Positions 47,241 to 56,322 of a stretch of 64,000 nt of DNA are shown here, piece after piece; position 1 is the stretch's first letter; every line of letters starts with the position of its first letter. The stretch is from positions 62,001-126,000 of the forward strand of contig CANRLF010000001.1 in NCBI GenBank assembly GCA_947631395.1, read 5' to 3'. The position numbers and the translations under genes are program-made. The notes under the pieces are model-generated. The model was not told the origin of the DNA, made no database searches, and was given only the letters and a program-made list of their open reading frames with translations. Source of the DNA: an uncultured Oscillospiraceae bacterium (lineage in GTDB: Bacteria > Bacillota > Clostridia > Oscillospirales > Oscillospiraceae).

Positions 47241-49403
47241 ATGGAGCGAATGGGAATAAACCGGGGCTGGACCTTTCAAAAGCTTGACGGCTCCGAGGCC
47301 GTCACCGTGGACCTGCCACACACATGGTACACCGACGACGACCAGTACCGGGGCGAGGCGGTGTACAAAAAGACGGTGGAGATACCCGATGCCCCGTGCC
47401 TCGTACTTGAGCTGGGCGCGGCGGATCACACAGTGAGGGCTTGCGCCAATGGCGTGGAGCTGGGCGTACACAAGGGCGGATACTCGCGGGTGCGGTTTGA
47501 GATACCGCGTAAGTGCGTCCGGGAGGACAAAATCGAGCTGGAGCTTTACCTTAATAACTCCGCAGTACCGGACGTGTCGCCTCTTGCCGGGGATTTCACG
47601 GTGTTCGGCGGGCTTAACCGGGGGGCGGCCATAATCGCCTGCGGGGAAAACCACTTTGACCGGTGCTGGCACGGCACGGACGGGGTCATCATAAGGGCGT
47701 CCTTCAATGATGCCGGCGACGGAGTTTTAAATCTGGAGCCCCACACCTGCGTCAGGGGGGAGGCCCACATTCGCTATACGCTCATTGGCCCGGAGGGGGA
47801 AGCAGAGACCTTCCACGGCCCCGTTGACGTGGCGGTGAGACATGTTGTCCGCGGCCCGCGACTCTGGGACGGGATGAGTGACCCGGCGCTATATACACTG
47901 CGGGCGGAGCTTGTGGCCGGCGATGAGGTGGCCGATGTGACGGAGCTGAAAACCGGCTTCCGCTCAATCCGCATGGACCCGGACAGGGGATTTTTTCTGA
48001 ACGGAAAGCACCTTCGGTTAAACGGCGTGGCGGTCCATCAGGACTTCGCCGGGGTCTACTCCGCCGTGACGGAAAGGGAGATAGACAGGAATTTTAAGCT
48101 TATCCGGGAGGTGGGAGCCAACGCCATAAGGCTGTCCCACTACCAGCACCCGGAGTATACATATGATGAATGTGACAGATTGGGGTATGTGGTCTGGGCG
48201 GAGATACCCATGCTGAAGATGACAGAGGACCCGGAGCTTTTGCAAAACGCCGTATCCCAGCTTGGGGAGCTCATTTTGCAAAATATCCACCGCCCCAGCG
48301 TGTGCTTCTGGGGGGTACAGAACGAGATAGGCATGTTCCGGGACGCGCCGCCCATACACGAGGGGGTGCGGGAGCTAACCCATGTGTGCCGGGCACTGGA
48401 CCCCGACAGGATAGTCACCTGCGCTAACCTGAACACCGTAAAATCAAAGAGCCGTCTCAACCATTTGACGCCCATGGTGGGCTACAACGTCTATTTCGGC
48501 TGGTACTACGGGAAGATGGGGGACTACGGCGCGTTTCTCGACAACATGCACCGGGATCTGCCCGGGACGGCGCTGGGCATCTCCGAATACGGCGTGGACT
48601 GCAACTTGCGGTTCCACTCTGAGACGCCACTTGTGAAGGACTACTCCGAGGAATTTCAGGCACTGTGGCATGAGACGGTGTACCCCATAATCGACTCAAA
48701 GCCATATCTGTGGGGCAGCTTTATCTGGAATTTCTTCGACTTTTCCAGCTCCCGCCGGGATGAGGGCGGGCAGAAGTTCATAAACGCCAAGGGCCTTGTG
48801 ACATACGACAGGGTGACGAGGAAGGACGCCTTTTACTACTACAAGGCAAAATGGTCAAACGAGCCGTTTTTGCATGTTCGGGAAAAACGCTTTGTAAAGC
48901 GGTGCCGGGACAACGTGGACGTGAAGGTCTACACCAATCTTCCCTGGGCTGAGCTAAACGGAGTGAGGGCGGAGAACGACGGCAACGGGCGTATTGTGTT
49001 TACAAATCAGCCGCTCGCGGAGGGCAGGAACACCTTCACCGTCACGGCGGAGCATGAGGGACGGCGGTTTGAGGACAGCGTGACCTTTGAAAAGGTCACG
49101 GAGCCCGAGGAGAGCTACATTCTCCCCAACTCCGGCGCGGGAGAGACGGTGAAAAACTGGTTTTTGGACGAGGAGGGCATCGACACCGACGCGTACTACT
49201 CCCTCAATGACACGGCCCAGGAGATAATGGACTCGCCGGAGGCCTACGCGGTTTTGAAAAAATACGTCCCCGGCCTGTGCCCTGTTTTAGAGCGGGGAGT
49301 TATCCCGCTGGGGCTTGAGATGAAGAGCATTCTCAGCCGCGAGACGCCGGAGGGGCTTGACCTTCGGGCGCTGAACGGCGAGCTTATGAAAATCACGAAG
49401 TGA
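47241..49403 (+). CDS. GH2-family beta-galactosidase/beta-glycosidase
   Basis: A 720-residue family 2 enzyme with the usual order of sugar-binding domain (1-140), immunoglobulin-like domain (about 140-245) and TIM barrel (about 245-545), then a C-terminal beta domain. The acid/base is E362 (CFWGVQNEIGM) and the nucleophile E449 (LGISEYGVD). The family includes beta-galactosidase, glucuronidase and mannosidase; PHTWYTDDDQYRG resembles beta-galactosidase-like members, but glucuronidase is also possible because mannonate genes follow. No signal peptide. The start follows AAGGAGCGGCCAC. Confidence 0.92.
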   Translation: MERMGINRGWTFQKLDGSEAVTVDLPHTWYTDDDQYRGEAVYKKTVEIPDAPCLVLELGAADHTVRACANGVELGVHKGGYSRVRFEIPRKCVREDKIELELYLNNSAVPDVSPLAGDFTVFGGLNRGAAIIACGENHFDRCWHGTDGVIIRASFNDAGDGVLNLEPHTCVRGEAHIRYTLIGPEGEAETFHGPVDVAVRHVVRGPRLWDGMSDPALYTLRAELVAGDEVADVTELKTGFRSIRMDPDRGFFLNGKHLRLNGVAVHQDFAGVYSAVTEREIDRNFKLIREVGANAIRLSHYQHPEYTYDECDRLGYVVWAEIPMLKMTEDPELLQNAVSQLGELILQNIHRPSVCFWGVQNEIGMFRDAPPIHEGVRELTHVCRALDPDRIVTCANLNTVKSKSRLNHLTPMVGYNVYFGWYYGKMGDYGAFLDNMHRDLPGTALGISEYGVDCNLRFHSETPLVKDYSEEFQALWHETVYPIIDSKPYLWGSFIWNFFDFSSSRRDEGGQKFINAKGLVTYDRVTRKDAFYYYKAKWSNEPFLHVREKRFVKRCRDNVDVKVYTNLPWAELNGVRAENDGNGRIVFTNQPLAEGRNTFTVTAEHEGRRFEDSVTFEKVTEPEESYILPNSGAGETVKNWFLDEEGIDTDAYYSLNDTAQEIMDSPEAYAVLKKYVPGLCPVLERGVIPLGLEMKSILSRETPEGLDLRALNGELMKITK

Positions 49404-49411
49404 GGTGCGTC

Positions 49412-50254
49412 ATGTACAGCGGATTTGAAGCCTTTGTGAAGCGTCACGAGTACCTTGTGTGCGTGGACTCCGACGGGTGCGCCATGGACACCATGGACTG
49501 CAAGCACATTTACTGCTTCGGGCCGTGCATGGTCAAAGAGTGGGGGCTTGAGCAGTGGAAAACTCCCATATTGGAGCGGTGGAACGAGATAAATCTCTAC
49601 TCCATGACCCGGGGCATAAACAGGTTCAAGGCCCTCGATATGATGCTTACCGAGGTCAACGCGAAATATACGACCGTGGACCATTTGGAGGACCTGACAA
49701 AATGGGTAAACTCCGGCGCGGCGCCATCTAACGACGCGATAAAGAAAGCAATAGACGAGACGGGAAGTCACATCTTAAAAAAGGCCCTCAGCTGGTCCGT
49801 GGCCGTAAACGCCGCCATTGTGGAGCTTCCGGAGGAGCTGAAAAAGCCCTTCGAGGGGGCCAAGGAGGGGCTGGCGGCGGCAAGCGAGTTTGCCGATGTG
49901 GCCATAGTTTCCAGCGCCAACCGGGACGCGGTGGTGGAGGAGTGGACGAAATTTAAGCTCCTTGACCACGTGGACATCATGCTGGCCCAGGACATGGGGA
50001 GCAAGGCCCACTGCATAGCCGAGATGTTGAAATTCGGATATGACAGAGATAAGGTCCTTATGGTGGGGGACGCCCCGGGGGATCGGGACGCGGCGGAGAT
50101 GAACGGTGTACACTATTATCCGATTTTAGTCCGGCATGAGGCGGCCAGCTGGGCGGAGCTTGCGGATATTGGCCTTGAAAAGCTGAAAGGCGGGGAGTAT
50201 TCCGGCTATGAGAAGGAAAAAATAGCGGAATTTTTGAAAAATCTTGGCGCGTGA
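49412..50254 (+). CDS. HAD-superfamily phosphatase
   Basis: A 280-residue HAD hydrolase. Motif I is VCVDSDGCAMDTM (D19, D21), motif II AIVSSANRDAV (serine), and the acidic motif KVLMVGDAPGDRDAA. A large helical cap of about 130 residues lies between motifs I and II (MTRGINRFKALDMMLTEV onwards). It would remove phosphate from a sugar phosphate or similar compound; the substrate is unknown. It stands between the GH2 and GH3 genes, so it may recycle sugar phosphates. ATG 49412 follows GAGGTG; GTG 49400 overlaps the GH2 stop and is less likely. Confidence 0.82.
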   Translation: MYSGFEAFVKRHEYLVCVDSDGCAMDTMDCKHIYCFGPCMVKEWGLEQWKTPILERWNEINLYSMTRGINRFKALDMMLTEVNAKYTTVDHLEDLTKWVNSGAAPSNDAIKKAIDETGSHILKKALSWSVAVNAAIVELPEELKKPFEGAKEGLAAASEFADVAIVSSANRDAVVEEWTKFKLLDHVDIMLAQDMGSKAHCIAEMLKFGYDRDKVLMVGDAPGDRDAAEMNGVHYYPILVRHEAASWAELADIGLEKLKGGEYSGYEKEKIAEFLKNLGA

Positions 50255-50265
50255 GGGGTGATTTT

Positions 50266-52008
50266 ATGGTAAAATTAAAGGAGAAGCCCTTTTATCTCAC
50301 GGACGAGCAGGTAAAATGGGTGGAGGACACCATCGACGGCATGACGGTGGAGAAGAAGATCGGTCAGCTCTTCACCATTATGACCTACGTCCCCGGGGTG
50401 AACGAGGACAATATTAAAAACGCCGTGGAGAGCTTCCACCAGGGGGGCCTGCGGTGGCAGCGCAAATCCTCAGCCGAGGCGTATGAGCAGAACAGGCTCT
50501 ATCAGAAATATTCCAAGATACCCGTCTTAGTCGCCGCCAACTGCGACACCGGCGGGGCAGAATGCGTACCGGACGGGACCTTTGTCGCAACAGCCGCACA
50601 GGCTACGGCGGGGCGGGATACTGAGACGGCATATCACATCGGCCTTGCCAGCGCCCGGGAGGCCGGGAGCATCGGGGTCACGTGGCTTTTTAACCCCGTG
50701 TGCGATGTGTATCAAAACTGGAGAAATACCATAGTCAACACCCGCAGCTACGGCTCCGACCCCGACAGGGTCCTGGAGATGTGCAGGGCGTACATAAGGG
50801 GCGTCCGGGACTCGGGCTTTAAGATGGCCGTCACCGCAAAGCACTTCCCCGGCGACGGCACCGAGGAGCGGGACCAGCACCTGGTGATCGGATGCAACGA
50901 CCTCAGCGTAGATGAATGGGAGAGCACCTTCGGCAAGGTATATCGGGGGCTCATCGACGACGGTGTGGAGGCCGTGATGGTGGGGCACATCACGCAGAGG
51001 GCGCTTTCAAAGAAATATCGCCCGGACTACACCGACGCGGATATAAAGCCCGCCACTTTGGCACCGGAGCTTTTAAATGACGTTCTGCGGGAGGAGCTTA
51101 ATTTCAACGGGGTCATTATCACCGACGCCACACAGATGATTGGCTTCAACGTGGCGGAGCCGCGGAAAACCGCTCTGCCACACGCCATTGCCGCCGGGTG
51201 CGATATGATTTTGTTCACAAATGAGCCCGCGGAGGACATGGGCTATGTCCGGGAGGGGATTGAGAACGGCACCATAACCCCGGAGCGGCTACATGAGGCG
51301 CTGGAGCGCATTTTGGGGCTTAAGGCCAAGCTGGGACTTACGGAGAGCTATGAGTTCCCCGCCCCGGAGCTGCGGGAAAAGTTCGTGGGCTGCGCTGAGC
51401 ACAACGAATTTCGCCGTCAGGCCGCGGAGAAGTGCACCACTTTGGTGAAGGACACACAGAAGTTACTGCCCGTATCTCCGGAGGGCAAGCGGGTATTTCT
51501 CGTCTACGCACACAACATACCAAACTCCAAGGGTTACACTGGGGACCCTGTGAAAAATATGCTCATCGAGGAGCTGGAGCGCGTGGGCTTTACGGTGGAC
51601 GTCTGTCCCACCTTTTACGATCTTGAGGTGGAGAACGGCGTCAGCTTTATGAACATGATAAAGATAATGGATAGGGGAGAGAGGGAGAAATTCAAGGCAG
51701 AGCACGACCTTGTGCTTTTAGTTCTCAACTTCACCGGCTACTCTCAGGCAAACGAGGTCCGGGTCACATGGAGTAGCGACCACTCCGCCGACTCCCCATG
51801 GTATTTGGCGGAGGTCCCCACGGTGGCTGTGAGCCTCAATTTCACAAACCACCTCATAGACGTGCCTCAGGCGAAGACCTTCATCAACGCCTACGGCTCA
51901 AAGAGAGAAAATATCCGGGCGTTTATTGAGAAGATGTGCGGAAAAAGTGAATTTACCGGCACCGCTGAGGACACGGTCTTTTGCGGGCGCTGGGAGACGA
52001 GATTATAA
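50266..52008 (+). CDS. GH3-family glycoside hydrolase, second copy
   Basis: A 580-residue family 3 enzyme, a clear paralogue of the one at 43916 (both start with KPFxLTDEQVKWVE and share TAKHFPGDG, here 191-198). The candidate nucleophile is D287 (GVIITDATQMIGF). The two differ in the first loops (TIMTYVPGVNEDNIKNAV here), so they probably cleave different linkages of the same substrate. No signal peptide. The start follows GAGGGGTG. It lies 12 bases before the mannonate dehydratase gene. Confidence 0.9.
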   Translation: MVKLKEKPFYLTDEQVKWVEDTIDGMTVEKKIGQLFTIMTYVPGVNEDNIKNAVESFHQGGLRWQRKSSAEAYEQNRLYQKYSKIPVLVAANCDTGGAECVPDGTFVATAAQATAGRDTETAYHIGLASAREAGSIGVTWLFNPVCDVYQNWRNTIVNTRSYGSDPDRVLEMCRAYIRGVRDSGFKMAVTAKHFPGDGTEERDQHLVIGCNDLSVDEWESTFGKVYRGLIDDGVEAVMVGHITQRALSKKYRPDYTDADIKPATLAPELLNDVLREELNFNGVIITDATQMIGFNVAEPRKTALPHAIAAGCDMILFTNEPAEDMGYVREGIENGTITPERLHEALERILGLKAKLGLTESYEFPAPELREKFVGCAEHNEFRRQAAEKCTTLVKDTQKLLPVSPEGKRVFLVYAHNIPNSKGYTGDPVKNMLIEELERVGFTVDVCPTFYDLEVENGVSFMNMIKIMDRGEREKFKAEHDLVLLVLNFTGYSQANEVRVTWSSDHSADSPWYLAEVPTVAVSLNFTNHLIDVPQAKTFINAYGSKRENIRAFIEKMCGKSEFTGTAEDTVFCGRWETRL

Positions 52009-52020
52009 GGAGGGAAAGCG

Positions 52021-53067
52021 ATGAAAAGCTCATTTCGCTGGTACGGCGACAGTGACCCCGTGACCTTGGACGAGATACGGCAGATTCCCGGTATGAGGTC
52101 TATTGTCTCGGCCGTCTACGACGTAAAGCCGGGCGAGATCTGGCCGGAGGAATCTATCAAGCACCTGGCGGACGAATGCCGGGAGCACGGGCTTATCTTC
52201 GACGTGGTGGAGTCCATACCCGTGACGGAGGAAATAAAGCTGGGTCGGCCGGAGAGGGACAGGCATATTGAAAATTACTGCGAGAACATAAGGCGCTGCG
52301 CAAAGTATGGGGTCAAATGCGTGACCTACAACTTCATGCCTGTGTTCGACTGGACCCGGACACAGCTTGATAAAGAGGGCGCGGACGGCTCCACTTCGCT
52401 TGTCATGTACTGGGATCAGATGAAGGGATTAGACCCGCTGAAGGACGACATACACCTGCCCGGCTGGGACTCCAGCTATACTCAGGACGAGGTGCGGGAT
52501 CTAATCCGGGCCTACGGTGAGCTCGGCGAGGAGGGGCTTTGGAGCAACATTGAGTACTTCTTAAAGCGCGTCATCCCCGTTGCCGAGGAGTGCGGCGTGG
52601 TGATGGCTCTGCACCCGGACGATCCACCGTATCCCATCTTCGGACTTCCGAGGGTGGTCACAAATGAGGCGAACATCGACCGCTATCTCTCCATCGTGGA
52701 CAGCCCGTCGAATACGCTGTGTCTGTGCACCGGGTCGCTGGGGTGCTCGCCCGCCAACGACATTCCCAAGCTTGTTCGCAAATATTCCGCCATGAAGCGC
52801 ATCGGGTTTATGCACCTGAGAAACGTGAAGATATTGCCCGACACCTCTTTTGAGGAGTCCGGGCATCTCACGAAAAACGGCTCTCTGGACATGAACGCAA
52901 TCGTGAAGGCGCTGGTGGAAACGGGCTTTGACGGTTATTTCCGCCCAGACCACGGCCGCATGATCTGGGGCGAGACGGGCAAACCGGGGTACGGGCTTTT
53001 TGACCGGGCGCTGGGCTCCGCCTACCTCAACGGCCTCATCGAGGCCAACGGCGGGACTATCGAATAA
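52021..53067 (+). CDS. uxuA: D-mannonate dehydratase
   Basis: A 348-residue UxuA-type enzyme that removes water from D-mannonate to give 2-keto-3-deoxygluconate in the glucuronate pathway, with Mn or Fe. MKSSFRWYGDSDPVTLDEIRQIPG is the standard start, followed by NFMPVFDWTRTQL, ALHPDDPPYPIFGLPR and FRPDHGRMIWGE, which carry the metal and substrate ligands. It is normal in length. The next gene encodes the partner reductase. The isomerase and the kinase and aldolase of the pathway are not in the window. The start follows AAGGAGGGAAAGCG. Confidence 0.95.
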   Translation: MKSSFRWYGDSDPVTLDEIRQIPGMRSIVSAVYDVKPGEIWPEESIKHLADECREHGLIFDVVESIPVTEEIKLGRPERDRHIENYCENIRRCAKYGVKCVTYNFMPVFDWTRTQLDKEGADGSTSLVMYWDQMKGLDPLKDDIHLPGWDSSYTQDEVRDLIRAYGELGEEGLWSNIEYFLKRVIPVAEECGVVMALHPDDPPYPIFGLPRVVTNEANIDRYLSIVDSPSNTLCLCTGSLGCSPANDIPKLVRKYSAMKRIGFMHLRNVKILPDTSFEESGHLTKNGSLDMNAIVKALVETGFDGYFRPDHGRMIWGETGKPGYGLFDRALGSAYLNGLIEANGGTIE

Positions 53068-53086
53068 AAAGGAAAGGATGGTATAA

Positions 53087-53932
53087 ATGCTTGATCTCCC
53101 TCTCAATGTAGATTTTACCGGTAAAACCGTGGTTGTCACCGGGGCGGGCGGGGTGCTGTGCTCCGTGATGGCCCGGGCCTTCGCTCAGGCGGGGGCGAAG
53201 GTGGCGGCTCTCGACCTCAACGAGGACGCGGTAAAGAAGCTTTCCGACGAGGTGAAGGCCGAGGGCTATTGCCTTGAGGGCTACAAGTGCAACGTCTTAG
53301 AGCCTGAGTCCATAAAGGCCGCCCATGAGGCGATCTTAGCTGACCTCGGGCCGGTGGACATCCTCATAAACGGCGCGGGCGGCAACAATCCCCGGGCCAC
53401 AACGGACAACGAGTACCAGCACGAGGCGAAGGAGGGGCAAAAGACCTTCTTCGACCTGGACCCCTCCGGCGTGGATTTTGTATTTAAGCTCAACTTCCAG
53501 GGGACCTTGTTGCCCACGCAGATTTTCGCCAAGGACATGGTGGAGCGGGGGAGCGGCGTTATTTTGAACGTAAGCTCCATGAACGCCTATATTCCGCTGA
53601 CGAAAATTCCGGCTTACTCCGGGGCAAAGGCCGCTATCAGCAACTTCACCCAGTGGCTGGCCACCCACTTTGCCAAGTCCGGAATCCGGTGTAACGCCAT
53701 TGCGCCGGGCTTTTTGGTGAGTAATCAGAACCGCAAACTTCTTTTCAACGACGACGGCACCCCCACCGCACGGAGCGCGAAGATTTTGAACGGTACCCCC
53801 ATGGGCCGCTTCGTGGACGCGGAGGAGCTTTTGGGCGGCGTGTTCTTCCTCTGCGACGACAAGGCCGCCAGCGCCATTACAGGCGTGGTGTTGCCCATAG
53901 ACGCGGGGTTTGCGGCGTACTCCGGGGTTTGA
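53087..53932 (+). CDS. SDR oxidoreductase, probable D-fructuronate reductase (UxuB-like)
   Basis: A 281-residue short-chain dehydrogenase. The nucleotide loop is VTGAGGVLCSVMARAF, the catalytic set S164, Y177 and K181 (NVSSMNAY ... YSGAKAA), and LINGAGGNNPRATTD is the NNAG block. The segment SGVDFVFKLNFQGTLLPTQ and the C-terminal PIDAGFAAYSGV are characteristic of clostridial fructuronate reductases next to uxuA. It would reduce D-fructuronate to D-mannonate with NAD(P)H, feeding UxuA. It is the last gene of the operon; a terminator follows. The start follows AAAGGATGG. Confidence 0.9.
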   Translation: MLDLPLNVDFTGKTVVVTGAGGVLCSVMARAFAQAGAKVAALDLNEDAVKKLSDEVKAEGYCLEGYKCNVLEPESIKAAHEAILADLGPVDILINGAGGNNPRATTDNEYQHEAKEGQKTFFDLDPSGVDFVFKLNFQGTLLPTQIFAKDMVERGSGVILNVSSMNAYIPLTKIPAYSGAKAAISNFTQWLATHFAKSGIRCNAIAPGFLVSNQNRKLLFNDDGTPTARSAKILNGTPMGRFVDAEELLGGVFFLCDDKAASAITGVVLPIDAGFAAYSGV

Positions 53933-53978
53933 TGGTCTGTACCGGCCTTTCGCGGTTTTTCCAGATTTCTATTTAACA

Positions 53979-54035
53979 GCACCCATCCTTAATTGGGCTT
54001 TCATCAGCCTTCAAGGATGGGTGCTTATATTTTTA
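53979..54035 (+). terminator. Terminator of the glycan-utilisation operon
   Basis: GCACCCATCCTT (53979-53990) pairs with AAGGATGGGTGC (54013-54024); the loop has a small GGCT/AGCC stem. TTATATTTTTAA follows. The gap 53933-54257 contains this terminator and the next promoter, and nothing else that I recognise. Confidence 0.88.
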
Positions 54036-54163
54036 ATTGGAAATTAAATATGGTACATGGTTGTATCCCAAAGAAAGGTCCTTCGTCATATCAAATGTGA
54101 GCCTGCGCGGGTTTCTTTTTTAAGTTGTCGCGGCAAAATAACGCGGATGTTAATATGCGTTGC

Positions 54164-54192
54164 TTGCCGCAACGGGCGAATTTTCGTATAAT
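54164..54192 (+). promoter_or_regulatory. Promoter of the XRE gene
   Basis: TTGCCG at 54164-54169 and TATAAT at 54187-54192, 17 bases apart. Confidence 0.6.
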
Positions 54193-54257
54193 TCATGTTG
54201 CCGGTGGCACATTCTTCCCCGCCTGGCATAAAAAGCGAACGAAGGAGGCTATGATAA

Positions 54258-54767
54258 ATGCTGAGCAAAAACATCAAAGCGATCAGAAAATCAAAAGGAC
54301 TTTCCCAACAAGAGCTGGCTGTCAAGCTGAATGTGGTACGACAGACGATTTCTAAATGGGAGAACAGATCGTCTGTTCCCGACTCTGAGATGTTGATCTC
54401 ACTATCGGAGGCGCTGGAAACACCAGTGAGCACGTTGCTGGGGGAAACTGTTGCGGAAGCGGCGGCTGAGGACTTAAAGGCGATCTCTGAAAAGCTGGAG
54501 ATAATCAACTTGCAGCTTGCGAGAAAAAAGGTCACGCGGCGAAAAGTGCTCCAGGGTCTGTTTATCACACTTTGTGTGTCCGCTGTAATAATATCCGCCG
54601 TCTTGGTCCTGTCGGAGAGTCCGTACCTTGGGTGGGACTTCAGCGACCCGGAGACCGCCGCTATGGGGACAGCCGTCCATGCGTTTGAATGGTTATTTGT
54701 GAGGTCAGCCCCAATTATCTTCATAGGAGCAATCGTTGGCCTCTTCCTGGCACGGAAAAAAGGCTAA
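54258..54767 (+). CDS. XRE-type regulator with membrane anchor
   Basis: A 169-residue protein with an N-terminal Cro/CI-type helix-turn-helix (IRKSKGLSQQELAVKLNVVRQTISKWENRSSVPD, residues 9-42), a linker with a coiled region and two membrane segments (about 98-117 and 143-164). Such membrane-bound XRE proteins are common in Clostridia and are often paired with small membrane proteins, as may have been the case here (see the next feature). It may respond to membrane or cell-wall stress. The start follows GAAGGAGGCTATGATAA. Its targets are unknown. Confidence 0.88.
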   Translation: MLSKNIKAIRKSKGLSQQELAVKLNVVRQTISKWENRSSVPDSEMLISLSEALETPVSTLLGETVAEAAAEDLKAISEKLEIINLQLARKKVTRRKVLQGLFITLCVSAVIISAVLVLSESPYLGWDFSDPETAAMGTAVHAFEWLFVRSAPIIFIGAIVGLFLARKKG

Positions 54768-54804
54768 AACGCTTGCACCGGACAAGGCTGAGACAATGGT
54801 AAAC

Positions 54805-55010
54805 ATGAAAAAATCCCTATTTAGACTGACCGATATATTAGAATTGTGCATCGCATACACTTTCTGTTTCTCTCTAAATATGATATTTGGCTATGTAAAG
54901 ACCTTATTGCACTCGGAATCGTATTTGTGCTAATTGCGGTTTACTTAGGATGTATCCTGACCGTCAGCCGCTCCCGGAGCATCGTGGCAGGGGAGGGAAG
55001 TTTGGAATGA
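54805..55010 (+). pseudogene. Broken small membrane protein after the XRE gene
   Basis: The first frame encodes MKKSLFRLTDILELCIAYTF and a membrane helix to about base 54893, then stops early in HSESYLC. From 54891 the -1 frame gives a second good membrane helix (DLIALGIVFVLIAVYLGCIL) and ends at 55010. The two pieces together look like a normal two-helix protein, so a one-base frame change is likely. Sequence error is an alternative. Confidence 0.4.
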
Positions 55011-55038
55011 GTCAATTTGAAAAAACTTTTTAATTATA

Positions 55039-55067
55039 TTGACACGGCGTCAGGATGGTGATATACT
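55039..55067 (+). promoter_or_regulatory. Promoter of the TetR-controlled redox operon
   Basis: TTGACA at 55039-55044 and TATACT at 55062-55067 are 17 bases apart. The -35 is inside the first operator. Confidence 0.85.
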
Positions 55068-55089
55068 AACTATGCTGACATGGTGTCAG
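55039..55089. promoter_or_regulatory. Two TetR-type operator palindromes
   Basis: The downstream site CTGACA-TGG-TGTCAG (55075-55089) is a perfect palindrome. The upstream site TTGACACGGCGTCAG (55039-55053) matches it in 12 of 15 positions and covers the -35 box. Centres are 36 bases apart. Confidence 0.75.
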
Positions 55090-55121
55090 AATATATTCGT
55101 GAGTCGGGAGGGTTATGAAAC

Positions 55122-55676
55122 GTGAAGAAAAATGTCGGGGCGCTACTGGCGCTTTATCCTACGCCGGTGACGGTTATCGGGGCGATGAACGGGGAGAAGC
55201 CTACGTGGACGTTGGTGGCGCATGTTGGGATCATTGGGCATGACCGGGTGCTGGTGAGTCTTGCCGCGCCGCATTTTATAAACGGGTGCGTCAGGGCTAC
55301 GGGAAAGCTGTCAATCAACCTTGTGGACGAGGCTATGCTGCCGGAGGTGGACTTCGTGGGGTCGGTCAGCGGGGTGAAGGCGGACAAGTCCGATGTGTTT
55401 GAATATGACCTTGGGGATGCCGGTACGCCGGTTATCCGCAAATCTCCCTTGACGATGGAGTGCAGCATTGTGGATGTCTACAACACGCCGAATTTTGAGA
55501 GCTTCATTTGCGCCATCGACAACACCTATGTGGCGGAGGAGCATTTGAACGAAAAGGGCAAGGTCGATTATGAGACACTGAAGCCGGTGCTGTTTGAGTT
55601 CCCCACATATCAATATCTCAGGACCGGCGATGTGATAGGAAGATGCCTGTCTTTTAAAAAGACGGCGGAAAAATAA
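55122..55676 (+). CDS. Flavin reductase-like FMN-binding protein
   Basis: A 184-residue protein of the flavin reductase (FMN-binding split barrel) family. Seen are the start ALYPTPVTVIGAMNGEKPTWTLVAHVGIIGHD, close to the family's pattern YPxPVxLVTT...NxxTxAWxG, and APHFINGCVRATGKLSINLVDE. It may reduce flavins or act as an electron carrier for the operon's other redox enzymes. GTG 55122 lies behind GGGAGGGTT, and no better start is present. It is the first gene after a promoter with two palindromic operators, so it should be under the TetR regulator encoded next. Confidence 0.88.
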   Translation: MKKNVGALLALYPTPVTVIGAMNGEKPTWTLVAHVGIIGHDRVLVSLAAPHFINGCVRATGKLSINLVDEAMLPEVDFVGSVSGVKADKSDVFEYDLGDAGTPVIRKSPLTMECSIVDVYNTPNFESFICAIDNTYVAEEHLNEKGKVDYETLKPVLFEFPTYQYLRTGDVIGRCLSFKKTAEK

Positions 55677-55688
55677 GGGGGATGTAAG

Positions 55689-56312
55689 ATGCCAAAGGGA
55701 TCGCCGGAGCTGACTCAGGTACGCAGGGAGGAGATCGTCAACGCCTGCGAAAAGCTCTATGAGACAATGAGCTTTAAGGAGATCACCATCAAGGAGATCG
55801 GGAACGCCACAAGCTTCACACGCACATCAATTTATAACTACTTTCAGACGAAGGAAGAAATTTTTCTGGCTCTGCTGAAGCGGGAATATGAGATGTGGAT
55901 CGGCTCACTCAAGGCGACCATGGAGCGGGTCGACACCATGACAAAGGATGAATTTGCCGCTATGATGGCACATTCTTTGGAGGAGCGGGCTCAGCTTCTT
56001 AAAATCATGTCCATGAACCATTACGACATGGAAACCGGCAGCCGACGGTCGCATCTGGCGGCGTTTAAGGTGGCGTATGGCGAGTCCATCCGCACGGTGG
56101 AGGCGTGTCTTGACAAATACTTTCCGGAAATGACCGAGACGCGAAAGCGGGATTTTATCTACACCTTTTTCCCCTTTATGTTCGGCATATACCCCTATAC
56201 CTACGTCACCGAAAAACAGCGGGCGGCCATGGAGGAGGCGGGGGTCAACTATGTGTTCATGTCGATTTATGAGATCACATATAACTGCGTGAAAAAGCTG
56301 TTGGGGGATTAG
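55689..56312 (+). CDS. TetR-family transcriptional regulator
   Basis: A 207-residue repressor. The helix-turn-helix is FKEITIKEIGNATSFTRTSIYNYFQTKEEIFLALLKREYE (about 28-67), standard for TetR. The C-terminal ligand domain is of the TetR_C type with EYEMWIGSLKATMERVD and helices rich in Met, Phe and Tyr. It lies between the flavin reductase and aldo/keto reductase genes and probably binds the two CTGACA/TGTCAG palindromes upstream of the operon. The inducer may be a quinone or other electrophile, as this fits the enzymes. The start follows AAGGGGGATGTAAG. Confidence 0.92.
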   Translation: MPKGSPELTQVRREEIVNACEKLYETMSFKEITIKEIGNATSFTRTSIYNYFQTKEEIFLALLKREYEMWIGSLKATMERVDTMTKDEFAAMMAHSLEERAQLLKIMSMNHYDMETGSRRSHLAAFKVAYGESIRTVEACLDKYFPEMTETRKRDFIYTFFPFMFGIYPYTYVTEKQRAAMEEAGVNYVFMSIYEITYNCVKKLLGD

Positions 56313-56322
56313 GGGGGTACAG

